The translations under genes and the position numbers were made by a program. A stretch of 41,442 nucleotides of DNA from positions 1 through 41,442 of the forward strand of contig JAJKIR010000153.1 of NCBI GenBank assembly GCA_021154325.1. Reading direction: 5' to 3'. This document shows positions 1-8,743 of the stretch, one piece after another. Position 1 is the first letter of the stretch. Each line of letters starts with the position of its first letter. The notes beneath the pieces were generated by a model. The model was given only the letters and a program-made list of their open reading frames with translations. It did no database searches and was not told where the DNA came from. The DNA is from Gemmatimonas sp. Lineage in GTDB: Bacteria; Gemmatimonadota; Gemmatimonadetes; Gemmatimonadales; Gemmatimonadaceae.

Positions 1-2460
1 AAGGTCCTCGCGATGGCGCGAGAGGAGGCCGCACGCCTCCACCACGAGTACGTGGGGACCGAGCATATCCTGCTTGGCCTCATCCGAGAGGGTGAGGGCG
101 TGGCGGCCACCGTTCTGCAGAATCTGTCCGTCGAGCTAGACGAGATTCAGCAGAAAATCGAGGAAACGGTCAAAAAGGGGAAAGCCGCTCAGACTACTGG
201 GCCGGACCTTCCTTATACCTCGCGCGCAAAGAAGGTGCTCGAGCTCGCCATGAGCGAGGCGCGCGAGCTGAATCACAGCTATGTCGGAACGGAGCATCTT
301 CTTCTCGGGCTCTTACGCGAGGAGAAGGGCATTGCCGCGCAGGTACTCACCGATGCTGGGGTGAATCTCGAGGCCGCGCGGGCGGAGACGCTGCGCATTC
401 TCGGCACCGACTCGCCGCAGGGCGGCGCCACGGCGCAGCAGGGGAGCGGCGCTCCGCAGACGGCCCAGCCGAAGGGCGAGAAGAAGTCGAAGACGCCGGC
501 GCTCGACCACTTCTGCCGAGATCTTACTCAGCTCGCGGCGGAGGGGCAGCTCGATCCGACGATCGGGCGCGCGAAGGAGATCCAGCGCGTGATGGAAGTG
601 CTCACGCGTCGGAAAAAGAACAACCCTGTCCTCATCGGCGAGCCGGGTGTCGGCAAGACGGCAATCGTTGAGGGACTGGCGCAGTTGATCGCGAATGGCG
701 AGTGCCCCGAGTCGCTGCGCGACCACCGCGTCCTGTCGCTGGACATGGCGGCCGTGATCGCGGGAACGAAATACCGCGGTCAGTTCGAGGAGCGCCTCAA
801 GGCGGTCATGAACGAGATCGCGCAGAACAAGAACATCATCCTGTTCATCGACGAGCTGCATACGCTCGTTGGCGCGGGCGCGGCCGAAGGCGCGATCGAC
901 GCGAGCAACATGCTCAAGCCCGCGCTCGCGCGCGGTGAGCTGCAGTGCGTTGGCGCCTCGACGCTCAACGAGTACCGCAAGTACATCGAGAAGGACGGCG
1001 CCCTCGAGCGTCGCTTCCAGACGGTCATCGTCGACCCGCCAACGGTCGACGAGACGGTCGAGATCCTCAAGGGGCTTCGCAAGAAGTACGAGGATCACCA
1101 CAAGGTCACGATTCCCGACACCACACTCGTCAACGCGTCGAAGCTCTCGGAGCGCTACATCACCGATCGCTTCCTGCCTGACAAGGCAATCGACGTGATC
1201 GACGAGGCGGGTGCACGTGCACGTCTCGCAGCGCAGGCTCCTCCGCCCGAGGTTGCGGAGCTCAAGACGGCACTCGAGAAGGTGAACGCGGACAAGGAAG
1301 CGGCCGTTCGCGATCAGAATTTCGAGAAGGCGGCGTCGCTGCGCGACAAGGAGCGCGAGCTCCAGAGCGACATCCGGCGGAAGCAGGAGGAGTGGGAAAA
1401 GCGCCGGCAGTCCTTCCGACCGGTTCTCGGGGAGGAGGAGATCGCGTTCATCGTCAGCCGGTGGACGGGAATTCCGGTGACGCGTCTTCAGGAAGCGGAG
1501 ACCTCACGGCTTCTGCGGATGGAAGACGAGATGCACCAGACGGTGATCGGCCAGGACGAGGCGATTCGCGCGATCTCGCGCTCGATTCGCCGCAGCCGAG
1601 CGGGTCTGAAGGATCCGCGGCGGCCGATCGGCTCTTTCATCTTCTCGGGCCCGACTGGCGTCGGTAAGACGGAGTTGGCGCGCGCGCTGGCGAAGTTCCT
1701 GTTCGCCGACGAGCAGGCGTTGATTCGCGTCGACATGTCGGAGTACATGGAAAAGTTCTCGGTGTCGCGTCTCATCGGCGCGCCGCCAGGGTACGTCGGG
1801 TACGAGGATTCGGGTACGCTGACGAAGGCCGTGCGGCGCAAGCCCTACTCGGTCATCCTGCTCGACGAAATCGAGAAGGCGCACCCCGATGTCTTCAACA
1901 TCCTGCTTCAGGTTCTCGACGAGGGCCACCTCACCGACAACTACGGCCGAGTGATCGACTTCAAGAACACAGTCGTGATCATGACGTCGAATGTCGGCGC
2001 CAGAGACCTAACGAAGGGCAAGACGCTGGGCTTTGCGACGGGCGATTCGGCGCACAGCTTCGATCGCATGGCCGAAAAGGTTCGAGAGGAACTCAAAATT
2101 GTATTCAATCCAGAGTTCCTGAACCGGCTCGACGATACGATCGTGTTCCATCCGCTCAGCCGAGAGCACATCGCGCAGATCGTCAGCATCCTGCTGAAGG
2201 ATGTGCGCAAGCGACTGGCCGAGGAGGAGCTGACCTTGACGCTCACCGACGCGGCGACCGACTTCCTCGTCAAGCATGGCTACGACGAGGCGTACGGAGC
2301 TCGTCCGTTGAAGAGGGCGATCCAGAAATTCATCGAGGATCCGCTCTCCGAGAAGATCCTCATGGGTGAGTTCGCCCGTGGCGACGAGATCGAGGTCGAG
2401 GTTGCACCGGACGGCTCGAAGCTCGGCTTCAAAGTTCTCACGAGTACGACCAAGGCCTGA
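1..2460 (+). CDS. clpC: ATP-dependent Clp protease ATP-binding subunit ClpC (5' end outside window)
   Basis: Hexameric AAA+ unfoldase that feeds proteins to the ClpP peptidase in the cytoplasm. The frame is open from base 1, and the first residues ([10 protein letters not shown]) match the interior of a Clp N-domain, so only about a dozen N-terminal residues are missing. Counting from base 1, a double Clp_N repeat covers about residues 1-145. The first AAA+ Walker A (GEPGVGKT) is at 213-220, with a Walker B (LFIDELHTL) about 65 residues later. A UVR-type coiled segment lies near 425-460 and the second Walker A (GPTGVGKT) at 550-557, followed by the D2-small C-terminal domain. The UVR segment between the two ATPase domains marks ClpC rather than ClpA or ClpB. 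The 819 residues present fit the family. The Met at position 13 is internal and is not the real start. An inverted-repeat terminator follows the stop codon. Confidence 0.96.
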   Translation, partial: KVLAMAREEAARLHHEYVGTEHILLGLIREGEGVAATVLQNLSVELDEIQQKIEETVKKGKAAQTTGPDLPYTSRAKKVLELAMSEARELNHSYVGTEHLLLGLLREEKGIAAQVLTDAGVNLEAARAETLRILGTDSPQGGATAQQGSGAPQTAQPKGEKKSKTPALDHFCRDLTQLAAEGQLDPTIGRAKEIQRVMEVLTRRKKNNPVLIGEPGVGKTAIVEGLAQLIANGECPESLRDHRVLSLDMAAVIAGTKYRGQFEERLKAVMNEIAQNKNIILFIDELHTLVGAGAAEGAIDASNMLKPALARGELQCVGASTLNEYRKYIEKDGALERRFQTVIVDPPTVDETVEILKGLRKKYEDHHKVTIPDTTLVNASKLSERYITDRFLPDKAIDVIDEAGARARLAAQAPPPEVAELKTALEKVNADKEAAVRDQNFEKAASLRDKERELQSDIRRKQEEWEKRRQSFRPVLGEEEIAFIVSRWTGIPVTRLQEAETSRLLRMEDEMHQTVIGQDEAIRAISRSIRRSRAGLKDPRRPIGSFIFSGPTGVGKTELARALAKFLFADEQALIRVDMSEYMEKFSVSRLIGAPPGYVGYEDSGTLTKAVRRKPYSVILLDEIEKAHPDVFNILLQVLDEGHLTDNYGRVIDFKNTVVIMTSNVGARDLTKGKTLGFATGDSAHSFDRMAEKVREELKIVFNPEFLNRLDDTIVFHPLSREHIAQIVSILLKDVRKRLAEEELTLTLTDAATDFLVKHGYDEAYGARPLKRAIQKFIEDPLSEKILMGEFARGDEIEVEVAPDGSKLGFKVLTSTTKA

Positions 2461-2478
2461 TCGCGGGCCGGAAGATTA

Positions 2479-2526
2479 AGAAACACGTTAGCCAGGCCCG
2501 GACACGGACCTGGCTAACGTGTTTCT
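2479..2526 (+). terminator. 18-bp perfect inverted repeat after clpC
   Basis: Arms 2479-2496 and 2509-2526 are perfectly complementary over 18 bp and enclose a 12-nt loop. The repeat starts 19 nt after the clpC stop and ends 3 nt before the -10 box of bamA. There is no clean U-tract, only a T-rich stretch, so it may work as a weak intrinsic terminator, an mRNA 3'-end stabiliser or a palindromic operator. Each arm carries CGTTAGCC or its complement, one base different from the CGTTAGGC octamer found throughout the window. Confidence 0.7.
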
Positions 2527-2529
2527 GTG

Positions 2530-2541
2530 TATATTTGGCCC
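2530..2541 (+). promoter_or_regulatory. -10 box directly before bamA (predicted leaderless start)
   Basis: TATATT at 2530-2535 is followed by exactly 6 nt and then the bamA ATG at 2542. With normal -10 to +1 spacing, transcription would begin on the A of the start codon. There is no purine-rich ribosome binding site between them. The -35 region would fall inside the right arm of the preceding inverted repeat and shows no good match. Confidence 0.5.
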
Positions 2542-4974
2542 ATGAATCGACTCCGCAGCCTCATGCAGGCAGCTGCGCTGGTCGTCGTCGCCTCAGCCCC
2601 GGCCTGGTCGCAGCAAGCTGGCGGCAACGTTCCAGTCACTGGACCGTGCGCAACGCCAGACAGCGTGGTATTCCGTGGCAATCAGCGAATCTCCGAGACG
2701 ATGCTCCGCGGCGACGCGGGGATCTCGCCGGGAATTGCGCTGAGCGCAGGCGTCCTCCAGCGCGCCATCAAGAATCTCTACGCCACTGGCCAGTTCGAGG
2801 ATGTCGCCACGTCCTGTACGGTCGGGGCGAATGGAAAAGCCGTTCTCGCCTTCGACGTGAGGGAACGGCCGGTCCTGAGTGACGTCGACGTCACAGGCCC
2901 GGATCACCTCTCGCTGAACTCGGTGCGAGACAGGGTCGATCTACTCGTTGGGCGTCCGGTGGATCCGAACCAGGTGGCTCGCTCGGTTGCGCGCATCGAT
3001 TCGATGTACGAAGCGGAAGGCTATCCCTTGGCGACCGTCAAAGTCGATACGGCAGTCGTGAATGGGCAGGTGAAGATCACCTTCCACGTGAACGAGGGCA
3101 GCCGGCTTGCCGTGTCTGGAATCGACGTATCCGGAAACAAGGCTCTTCCAGACAAGCTGGTCGTCTCCGCGATGCAGACGAAACCGGAGGGCTTCTGGTG
3201 GTGGAAGAAGGGCGAGTACGACGCCGACAAGCTTGCCGGCGACGTCACGGAGCGCATTCCGGGTATTTACGGGCAACACGGCTTCATCGACATGCAGGTG
3301 CAGCGCGATACCCTGATCGTCGATCGCGATCGTGGAAAAGCGCTCGTGACCATCGGTCTGGCGGAAGGGCCGCAGTACCGCGTCGGGGATTTCGAGGTGG
3401 TCGGCGCGAAGGTTTTCTCGAGCGACCAGATCGCGCGATTCTATCCGTTCGGTGAGCACACGAAGTCGCTCACGGAAACAGTGAAGGGTGTTTTCCACCG
3501 GAGCGACAACGGCACCGACATCTTCGACAAGAGCCGCTGGGACGATGCCACGGCGAAGGTGCAGGAGGCCTACGCGAACGAAGGCTACATCTACGCGCAG
3601 GTGAGGCCAGTCATCGAGCGCAGAAGGGTCGGAAAGGATTCAGTGCCGACCGTGAACTTGCGGTGGGAGATCGACGAGCGGACGCCGGCGATCGTGAATC
3701 GCGTCGAGATCATGGGCAACGACATCACGGCGGAGAATTGCGTTCGCGATCAGTTGATGGTTCTGCCGGGCGATGTCTTCAATCGCGAGCTGTTGATTCG
3801 CAGCTATCAGAGCATCGCGAACCTCGGCTTCTTCGAGACGCCGCTTCCCGCGCCGGAAACGAGGCCTAACGAGAAGGGCGACGTCGACATTGTCTTCCAC
3901 CTGAAGGAAAAGCGCACCGGCAACGTGAATTTTGGCGCTTCCGTCGGACAGGGCGTCGGGGTGGGCGGCTTCGTGGGATTCGAGCAGCCGAATCTCTTCG
4001 GCATGTGCAAGAAGGGGTCGCTGCAATGGCAGTTCGGCCAGTACATCAACGACTTCAATCTGGCGTACACGGATCCAAACATTCGCGAGTCGCGCATCTC
4101 GGGGACGATCAACGCGTACGACAGCCAGTCACGCTACATCATCGCCAATCTCGGTCGGAGCAAACGCGTTGGTGGGCAGCTTCAATTCGGTTTACCGGTT
4201 CCATGGTCGCCGCGATACACCCGACTATTCGTGAGCTACGGCGGCGAGCGGGTGAGCTATGGTGGAACAGGCCTCGTCTCGACCATCGCATGTAACAACT
4301 GCTTCCGTTCCAGCGTTGGTTCGACGCTGACGAGGGATACACGCATCGACCTGCCGTTCCCATCCGCCGGCACGACCCAATCCATCTCGGCGCAGTTTAA
4401 CGGTGGCCCGCTCGGCGGAAGCGCGTCATTCCAGCGCTACACGGCGGAGATGCGCTCGTACGCCACGCTGGCGAGCTTCGGGGGTGGCGACATCGGGTCG
4501 TCTCCCGTGAAGCTGATCGCGGGGCTCTCGACCCGAATGGGCGGCGTCTTCGGCGATCCCGGACCATTCTTCGTCTCGCAGGCGTTCTCGCTCGGCGGCG
4601 TTCAGTATGGGGAAGCGCTCCGTGGTTACGAGGAATTCTCGATCACGCCGAATGGCTATATCCCGCAGACCAGCTCGTATACGGCGACGCGGGCGTCGTT
4701 CGGAAACGCGTTCTACACCCAGAGCGTCGAGCTTGGGCTTCGCTTCAACCAGATGCTGTACCTCGACGCCTTCTACGACGCTGGCAACCTCTGGGCGCGT
4801 CCGCGTGATTTCAATCCCACGCGATTGTTCCGAGGCGTTGGTGTTGGCGGTTCGATCGTGACACCGCTGGGACCACTCGGAGTGGACCTGGGGTATGGTC
4901 TCGATCGCGTGAACGAGCAGGGCCTTCGCGATCCCAAGTGGCAAGTGCACTTCAAATTCGGACAGATCTTCTAA
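2542..4974 (+). CDS. bamA: Outer membrane protein assembly factor BamA
   Basis: Central subunit of the BAM machine that folds beta-barrel proteins into the outer membrane. The ATG at 2542 gives 810 residues beginning with a signal peptide (MNRLRSLMQAAALVVVASA, cut near AWS-QQ). An upstream GTG at 2527 would put charged-poor leader residues before the signal and overlaps the promoter, so I reject it. About five POTRA repeats span roughly residues 40-430, with typical patterns such as VVFRGNQRIS near the start and VNRVEIMGNDIT in the last one. The C-terminal half is a beta-barrel of the bacterial surface antigen family and ends in phenylalanine (VHFKFGQIF), the usual BAM recognition signal. Two cysteines in the barrel (CNNC) are unusual for an outer-membrane strand or loop. 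The gene heads the skp-lpxD lipid A operon, as in enterobacteria. Confidence 0.95.
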   Translation: MNRLRSLMQAAALVVVASAPAWSQQAGGNVPVTGPCATPDSVVFRGNQRISETMLRGDAGISPGIALSAGVLQRAIKNLYATGQFEDVATSCTVGANGKAVLAFDVRERPVLSDVDVTGPDHLSLNSVRDRVDLLVGRPVDPNQVARSVARIDSMYEAEGYPLATVKVDTAVVNGQVKITFHVNEGSRLAVSGIDVSGNKALPDKLVVSAMQTKPEGFWWWKKGEYDADKLAGDVTERIPGIYGQHGFIDMQVQRDTLIVDRDRGKALVTIGLAEGPQYRVGDFEVVGAKVFSSDQIARFYPFGEHTKSLTETVKGVFHRSDNGTDIFDKSRWDDATAKVQEAYANEGYIYAQVRPVIERRRVGKDSVPTVNLRWEIDERTPAIVNRVEIMGNDITAENCVRDQLMVLPGDVFNRELLIRSYQSIANLGFFETPLPAPETRPNEKGDVDIVFHLKEKRTGNVNFGASVGQGVGVGGFVGFEQPNLFGMCKKGSLQWQFGQYINDFNLAYTDPNIRESRISGTINAYDSQSRYIIANLGRSKRVGGQLQFGLPVPWSPRYTRLFVSYGGERVSYGGTGLVSTIACNNCFRSSVGSTLTRDTRIDLPFPSAGTTQSISAQFNGGPLGGSASFQRYTAEMRSYATLASFGGGDIGSSPVKLIAGLSTRMGGVFGDPGPFFVSQAFSLGGVQYGEALRGYEEFSITPNGYIPQTSSYTATRASFGNAFYTQSVELGLRFNQMLYLDAFYDAGNLWARPRDFNPTRLFRGVGVGGSIVTPLGPLGVDLGYGLDRVNEQGLRDPKWQVHFKFGQIF

Positions 4975-4989
4975 TCGGAGTTTTTTCAA

Positions 4990-5598
4990 ATGCGCTCGTT
5001 TCTCCGCACGGCATGCTTGACGCTGGCTGTGCTCACACTGTTCCTCGGATTTTCGAAAGCGGCTCAGGCCCAGTCGACGTCCTCCCAGTTCAGGATCGCG
5101 TTCGTGAACACGGCGACGCTGTTGGACAACGCACCGGGACGGAGTCAGGCGGAGTCCGCTTACGCTCGTGAGACACGAGGGTATACGGATCAGCTGAAGA
5201 GGATGAACGATTCGTTGAACACCCTCTTCACAGCTTATCAGAAGGCAGAGCCGACGCTCACCGCGGCCCAGAAGGAGGCGCGGCAGAAGTCGATGCGCGA
5301 TTTGCAGAGCTCGCTGCAGGAGAAGCAGCAGCAGCTCTCGCAGCAGGCGCAGCAGCGCCAGAATGAGCTGATGGCGCCAATCATGGAGCAGGTCAAGAAG
5401 GTGCTCGATGACATTCGCACCGAAGATGGCTATTCGATGATCATCACCGGCGATCCGAATCTGATCCTGTCGTATGACAAGAATCTGGATATCACGGATC
5501 GTGTGGTCGCGCGATTGAGAACGGTGGCGTCGAGTCCGACGCCCAAGGCAGGCGCACCCGTTTCCGCACCGGCAGGCGTGACGCGTAAGCCGCGGTGA
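4990..5598 (+). CDS. skp: Periplasmic chaperone of the OmpH/Skp family
   Basis: Periplasmic holdase that escorts unfolded outer-membrane proteins to BamA. The 202-residue protein has a signal peptide ending in AQA (cleavage about residue 28), then the OmpH core opening with FRIAFVNTATLLDNAPG. A long Gln/Lys/Glu-rich helix pair at about residues 60-140 would form the tentacle-like coiled coils of the trimer. The C-terminal tail is Pro/Ala-rich. The start is 15 nt after bamA and is preceded by CGGAG at 4976-4980 with a T-rich spacer, so a normal ribosome binding site is present. The stop overlaps the lpxD GTG by 4 nt. The bamA-skp-lpxD order is a classic envelope synteny and supports the assignment despite low sequence conservation in this family. 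Confidence 0.9.
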   Translation: MRSFLRTACLTLAVLTLFLGFSKAAQAQSTSSQFRIAFVNTATLLDNAPGRSQAESAYARETRGYTDQLKRMNDSLNTLFTAYQKAEPTLTAAQKEARQKSMRDLQSSLQEKQQQLSQQAQQRQNELMAPIMEQVKKVLDDIRTEDGYSMIITGDPNLILSYDKNLDITDRVVARLRTVASSPTPKAGAPVSAPAGVTRKPR

Positions 5599-6677
5599 TT
5601 CGGGAAGCACGATCGCACGAAGACGGCGGTGAGGGCGGAATCGTCCTCACCGCCGACGTTATTGCGACCGAGGTCGGCGGCCGGCTCGTGGGCGATCCGG
5701 CCGCGCGCGTGCGTGGTATCGCGCCGCTGGATCGGGCGCACGGCGAGGAGTTGAGCTTTCTCTCATCGCCGAAGTACGCGTCCTTGTTCGCGGAGTCGCG
5801 AGCCGGCGTCGTACTCGTCACGCCGGAGCTCGTCGAATCGCCGGGCGCGGCTAGGGCGCGGATCGTGGTGGAGAAGCCGCACGACGCGCTACTGTCGTTG
5901 ATCCCGAAGTTCTACTTGACGCCACGCGCGGCGCCGGGCATCCATCCGACCGCGGTGATCGGACGAGACGCGCGCCTGGGCGCGAACGTCAGCATCGGTC
6001 CGTTCGCGGTGATTGGCGCCGGTGCCCGGATCGAGGACGATGTCGTGATCGACGCGCATGTCGTCCTCGGCGCCGACGTGCACGTGGGTGCGAAGAGTCA
6101 CCTGTATCCGGCCGTCACGGCATACACCGGAGCGGTGATCGGTCAGCGGGTGATCGTGCATGCTGGCGCGCGGCTTGGCTCCGACGGCTTCGGTTACGTT
6201 TTTCGCGGCGGCCGCCACGACAAGATTCCGCACGTCGGCCGTTGTATCGTCGAAGACGACGTCGAGATTGGCGCGAACACGACGATCGATCGCGGCAGCA
6301 TCGACGACACCGTGATTGGCGCGGGCACGAAGATCGACAATCTCGTGCACATCGCGCACAACTGTCGGATCGGGCGCCTCTGCCTGATCATGGCGCAGGT
6401 CGGGATCGCGGGATCGGTGCGCGTCGAGGATGGCTGCATTATCGCGGGGCAGGCCGGCATGAGCGGACACCACACGATCGGCAAGGGCGCGACGGTGGCC
6501 GCGCAGGCAGGTGTGTTCGGCGATATTCCGGCCGGCGAGACCTGGTCCGGCTACCCGGCCCGTCCGCATAAGGAAGCGTTACGCGCCCAGGCGGCGCTGT
6601 TCAGGCTCGTCCCACTCATGCGTCATCTCGAGAAGTTGCTCAACTCCGCCACGCGGGGACCCGCGAAGGATCAATGA
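5595..6677 (+). CDS. lpxD: UDP-3-O-acylglucosamine N-acyltransferase LpxD
   Basis: Adds the second (N-linked) 3-hydroxyacyl chain to UDP-3-O-acyl-glucosamine in the cytoplasm, the third lipid A step. The 360-residue protein has the N-terminal uridine-binding domain (about 15-110), then a left-handed beta-helix of hexapeptide repeats (about 115-330) and a C-terminal helical tail. The segment HIAHNCRIGRLCLIM holds the conserved catalytic histidine of the family. The GTG at 5595 overlaps the skp stop (GTGA), and no other in-frame start exists before the conserved domain, so translation is probably coupled. The first 18 or so residues are longer than in E. coli LpxD and poorly conserved. The stop overlaps the next gene as ATGA. 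Confidence 0.95.
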   Translation: MIREARSHEDGGEGGIVLTADVIATEVGGRLVGDPAARVRGIAPLDRAHGEELSFLSSPKYASLFAESRAGVVLVTPELVESPGAARARIVVEKPHDALLSLIPKFYLTPRAAPGIHPTAVIGRDARLGANVSIGPFAVIGAGARIEDDVVIDAHVVLGADVHVGAKSHLYPAVTAYTGAVIGQRVIVHAGARLGSDGFGYVFRGGRHDKIPHVGRCIVEDDVEIGANTTIDRGSIDDTVIGAGTKIDNLVHIAHNCRIGRLCLIMAQVGIAGSVRVEDGCIIAGQAGMSGHHTIGKGATVAAQAGVFGDIPAGETWSGYPARPHKEALRAQAALFRLVPLMRHLEKLLNSATRGPAKDQ

Positions 6678-7969
6678 CGCGCCGCACGATCGCGCGCGCG
6701 ACGTCGCTGGAGGGCGTCGGACTGCACCTCGGCGTGCCCTGCCAGCTGACTTTCCTTCCCGCGCCGAGTGGGGCGGGCATCGTGTTTCGCCGTGCCGATC
6801 TGCCTGGAGCGCCACTGATCCCGGCGCGTGTGGATCACGCCGTCCTGACGGAGAGGCGGACGCAGCTCGGGAAGGAGCCGGTGGCGGTACACACCGTGGA
6901 ACATGTGCTCGCGGCGGTACTGGCCCGAGAGCTTGACGACGTCGTCATCGAGCTGAGTGGGCCGGAGCCCCCGGTCATGGACGGCAGCGCGCAGCCGTTC
7001 GTTGACGCCTTACGCGAGGCAGGGATCGCGGAGCAGGCCGGGGAAGCGCAGTATTTACAGCTGCGGCAACCGGTTCGTCTTTGCGACGGCGATTCGATTT
7101 ACGAAGCCGTGCCCGCGTCCTCGCTCGAGCTGGATGTCACCATCGACTTTCCCCACCCGTTGATCGGAAAGCAGCACGGCGAATATCGCGTGACGGCGGA
7201 CAGCTTCGAGCGTGAGCTCGCGCGAGCGCGCACATTCGGCTTCGTGCACGAGGTCGAGGCGCTGCGAGCGAAGGGCCTCATCCGCGGGGCATCGACGCAG
7301 AACGCCGTGGTGGTTGGTGACGATGGCGTCGTGGAAAATGAGCTGCGGTGGGCAGACGAATTCGTGCGGCACAAGGCGATGGACTGCGTTGGCGACCTCG
7401 CGCTCGCCGGCGCAAGAGTGCTGGCGCGAGTGCGGGCGATCAAGCCGAGCCATCGCGGCACGGTGCTGCTCGTTCGAGCGATGAAGGACGCGGTGAGGGA
7501 TACGATGAAGGAGCTAACGCCGAGCGAATCGAGCCGGATCATGGACGTTGAAGACATCATGAAGGTGCTTCCGCACCGTTATCCCTTTCTTCTCGTCGAC
7601 CGGATTCTCGAGATCGAGGCCGGCAAGCGGGTAGTCGGGGTGAAGAACGTGACGATCAACGAGCCGTTCTTTCAGGGTCATTTCCCCGGCCATCCCATCA
7701 TGCCCGGCGTGCTGATCATCGAGGCGATGGCGCAGGTGGGAGGAATGCTTCTCCTCGGCGCGGTTCCCGACCCGCAGAGCAAGGTGGTGTACTTCACGTC
7801 CTTGAACAACGTTAAGTGGCGTCGGCCCGTGAAGCCCGGTGATCAACTGCGCTTCGAGCTCGATATGCTCCAGGTGCGCGGGATGATGTGCAAGATGCAC
7901 GGGGTGGCGAAGGTCGACGGCGAGATCGTGGCCGAGGCCGAGATGGGCGCGATGGTGCGGGATCGATGA
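6674..7969 (+). CDS. lpxC/fabZ: Bifunctional UDP-3-O-acyl-GlcNAc deacetylase / 3-hydroxyacyl-ACP dehydratase (LpxC-FabZ fusion)
   Basis: Two enzymes in one 431-residue chain. Residues 1 to about 280 are LpxC, the zinc deacetylase that commits the cell to lipid A. HTVEH (H73, H77) and HKAMD (H233, D237) supply the zinc ligands, and H260 in PSHRG is the likely general acid. Residues from about 290 are FabZ, which dehydrates 3-hydroxyacyl-ACP in fatty acid elongation. Its signature GHFPGHPIMPG carries the catalytic His336, with Glu350 in LIIEAMAQ. There is no stop or frameshift between the halves. The fusion is known from Bacteroidetes and relatives. It couples two enzymes that compete for the same hydroxyacyl-ACP pool. 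An internal ATG at 7541 could allow separate FabZ synthesis. The gene overlaps both neighbours by 4 nt. Confidence 0.96.
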   Translation: MTRRTIARATSLEGVGLHLGVPCQLTFLPAPSGAGIVFRRADLPGAPLIPARVDHAVLTERRTQLGKEPVAVHTVEHVLAAVLARELDDVVIELSGPEPPVMDGSAQPFVDALREAGIAEQAGEAQYLQLRQPVRLCDGDSIYEAVPASSLELDVTIDFPHPLIGKQHGEYRVTADSFERELARARTFGFVHEVEALRAKGLIRGASTQNAVVVGDDGVVENELRWADEFVRHKAMDCVGDLALAGARVLARVRAIKPSHRGTVLLVRAMKDAVRDTMKELTPSESSRIMDVEDIMKVLPHRYPFLLVDRILEIEAGKRVVGVKNVTINEPFFQGHFPGHPIMPGVLIIEAMAQVGGMLLLGAVPDPQSKVVYFTSLNNVKWRRPVKPGDQLRFELDMLQVRGMMCKMHGVAKVDGEIVAEAEMGAMVRDR

Positions 7970-8742
7970 GCGCGCGCATTCATCCGACCGCGATCGTTTC
8001 AAAGGATGCTCAACTTGATGAGGGCGTCGAGGTCGGGCCGTTCGCGATCATCGGGGACGGGTGCGTCGTCGCGGAGGGGTGCGTCATCGCGGCGCGGGCG
8101 ACGCTCGAGCGGAACGTCATTCTCGCGCCGAACGTGAAGGTCGGCTCAGGGAGCATCCTCGGCGGCGACCCGCAGGATCTGAAATACAAGGGAGAGCCGA
8201 CGACGGTTGAGGTGGGCGAGGGCACGACGATTCGTGAGTACTCGACGATCAACCGTGGCACCGCGCAGTCGTTCAAGACGACAGTCGGGAAGCAGTGCTT
8301 CATCATGTCCTACGTGCACCTCGCGCACGACTGCCACATCGGCGACGGCGTCATCCTCGGGAACACGGTGCAACTCGCCGGGCACGTGACCATCGACGAC
8401 AAGGCGATCGTGTCGGGACAATCGGCGGTGCACCAGTTCGTGCAGATCGGGAGGTACAGCTTCACCGGCGGCTGCTCGCGGGTGTCGAAGGACGTGCCGC
8501 CGTATGTGAAAGCGAACGGGAACCCGATTCGTCTGTACGGCCTGAACAAGGTTGGCCTGCAGCGCAACGGCGTGTCGGAAGACGTTCAGCGCGAGCTGAA
8601 GCGGGCCTATCGCTTGTTCTTCAATTCCGACCTGAATCTCTCGCAAGCGCGCGAGCGCGCCGAGGAAGAGCTGCAGCGCTTTCCGGAAGTTGAGGAATTC
8701 CTGAGCTTTCTCGATCGCAGCGATCGCGGCCTGGTGATCTGA
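7966..8742 (+). CDS. lpxA: UDP-N-acetylglucosamine acyltransferase LpxA
   Basis: Transfers the first 3-hydroxyacyl chain from ACP to UDP-GlcNAc in the cytoplasm. The 258-residue protein opens with IHPTAIVSKDAQLDEGVEVG, the start of the left-handed beta-helix. The catalytic motif HLAHDCHIGDG contains the His equivalent to E. coli His125. Further conserved segments are AVHQFVQIG and DVPPYVKANGNPIRLYGLN, followed by the C-terminal helical bundle. The ATG at 7966 overlaps the upstream TGA (ATGA); a longer in-frame extension to 7888 lies in the FabZ reading region and is not conserved. An oxidoreductase gene directly downstream raises the possibility that the substrate is a 3-amino sugar nucleotide, as in GnnA/GnnB systems, but no GnnB-type transaminase is in the window. 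Confidence 0.95.
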   Translation: MSARIHPTAIVSKDAQLDEGVEVGPFAIIGDGCVVAEGCVIAARATLERNVILAPNVKVGSGSILGGDPQDLKYKGEPTTVEVGEGTTIREYSTINRGTAQSFKTTVGKQCFIMSYVHLAHDCHIGDGVILGNTVQLAGHVTIDDKAIVSGQSAVHQFVQIGRYSFTGGCSRVSKDVPPYVKANGNPIRLYGLNKVGLQRNGVSEDVQRELKRAYRLFFNSDLNLSQARERAEEELQRFPEVEEFLSFLDRSDRGLVI

Positions 8743-8743
8743 C

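Noticed and set aside
4426..5610. Minus-strand frame of about 394 codons opposite bamA and skp
   Set aside because: Composition-driven shadow; the + strand carries two clear envelope genes with signal peptides.
7888..7965. Longer LpxA start at 7888
   Set aside because: The added residues are Arg/Gly-rich and read through the FabZ end; the ATG at 7966 with a 4-nt overlap gives the conserved N terminus.
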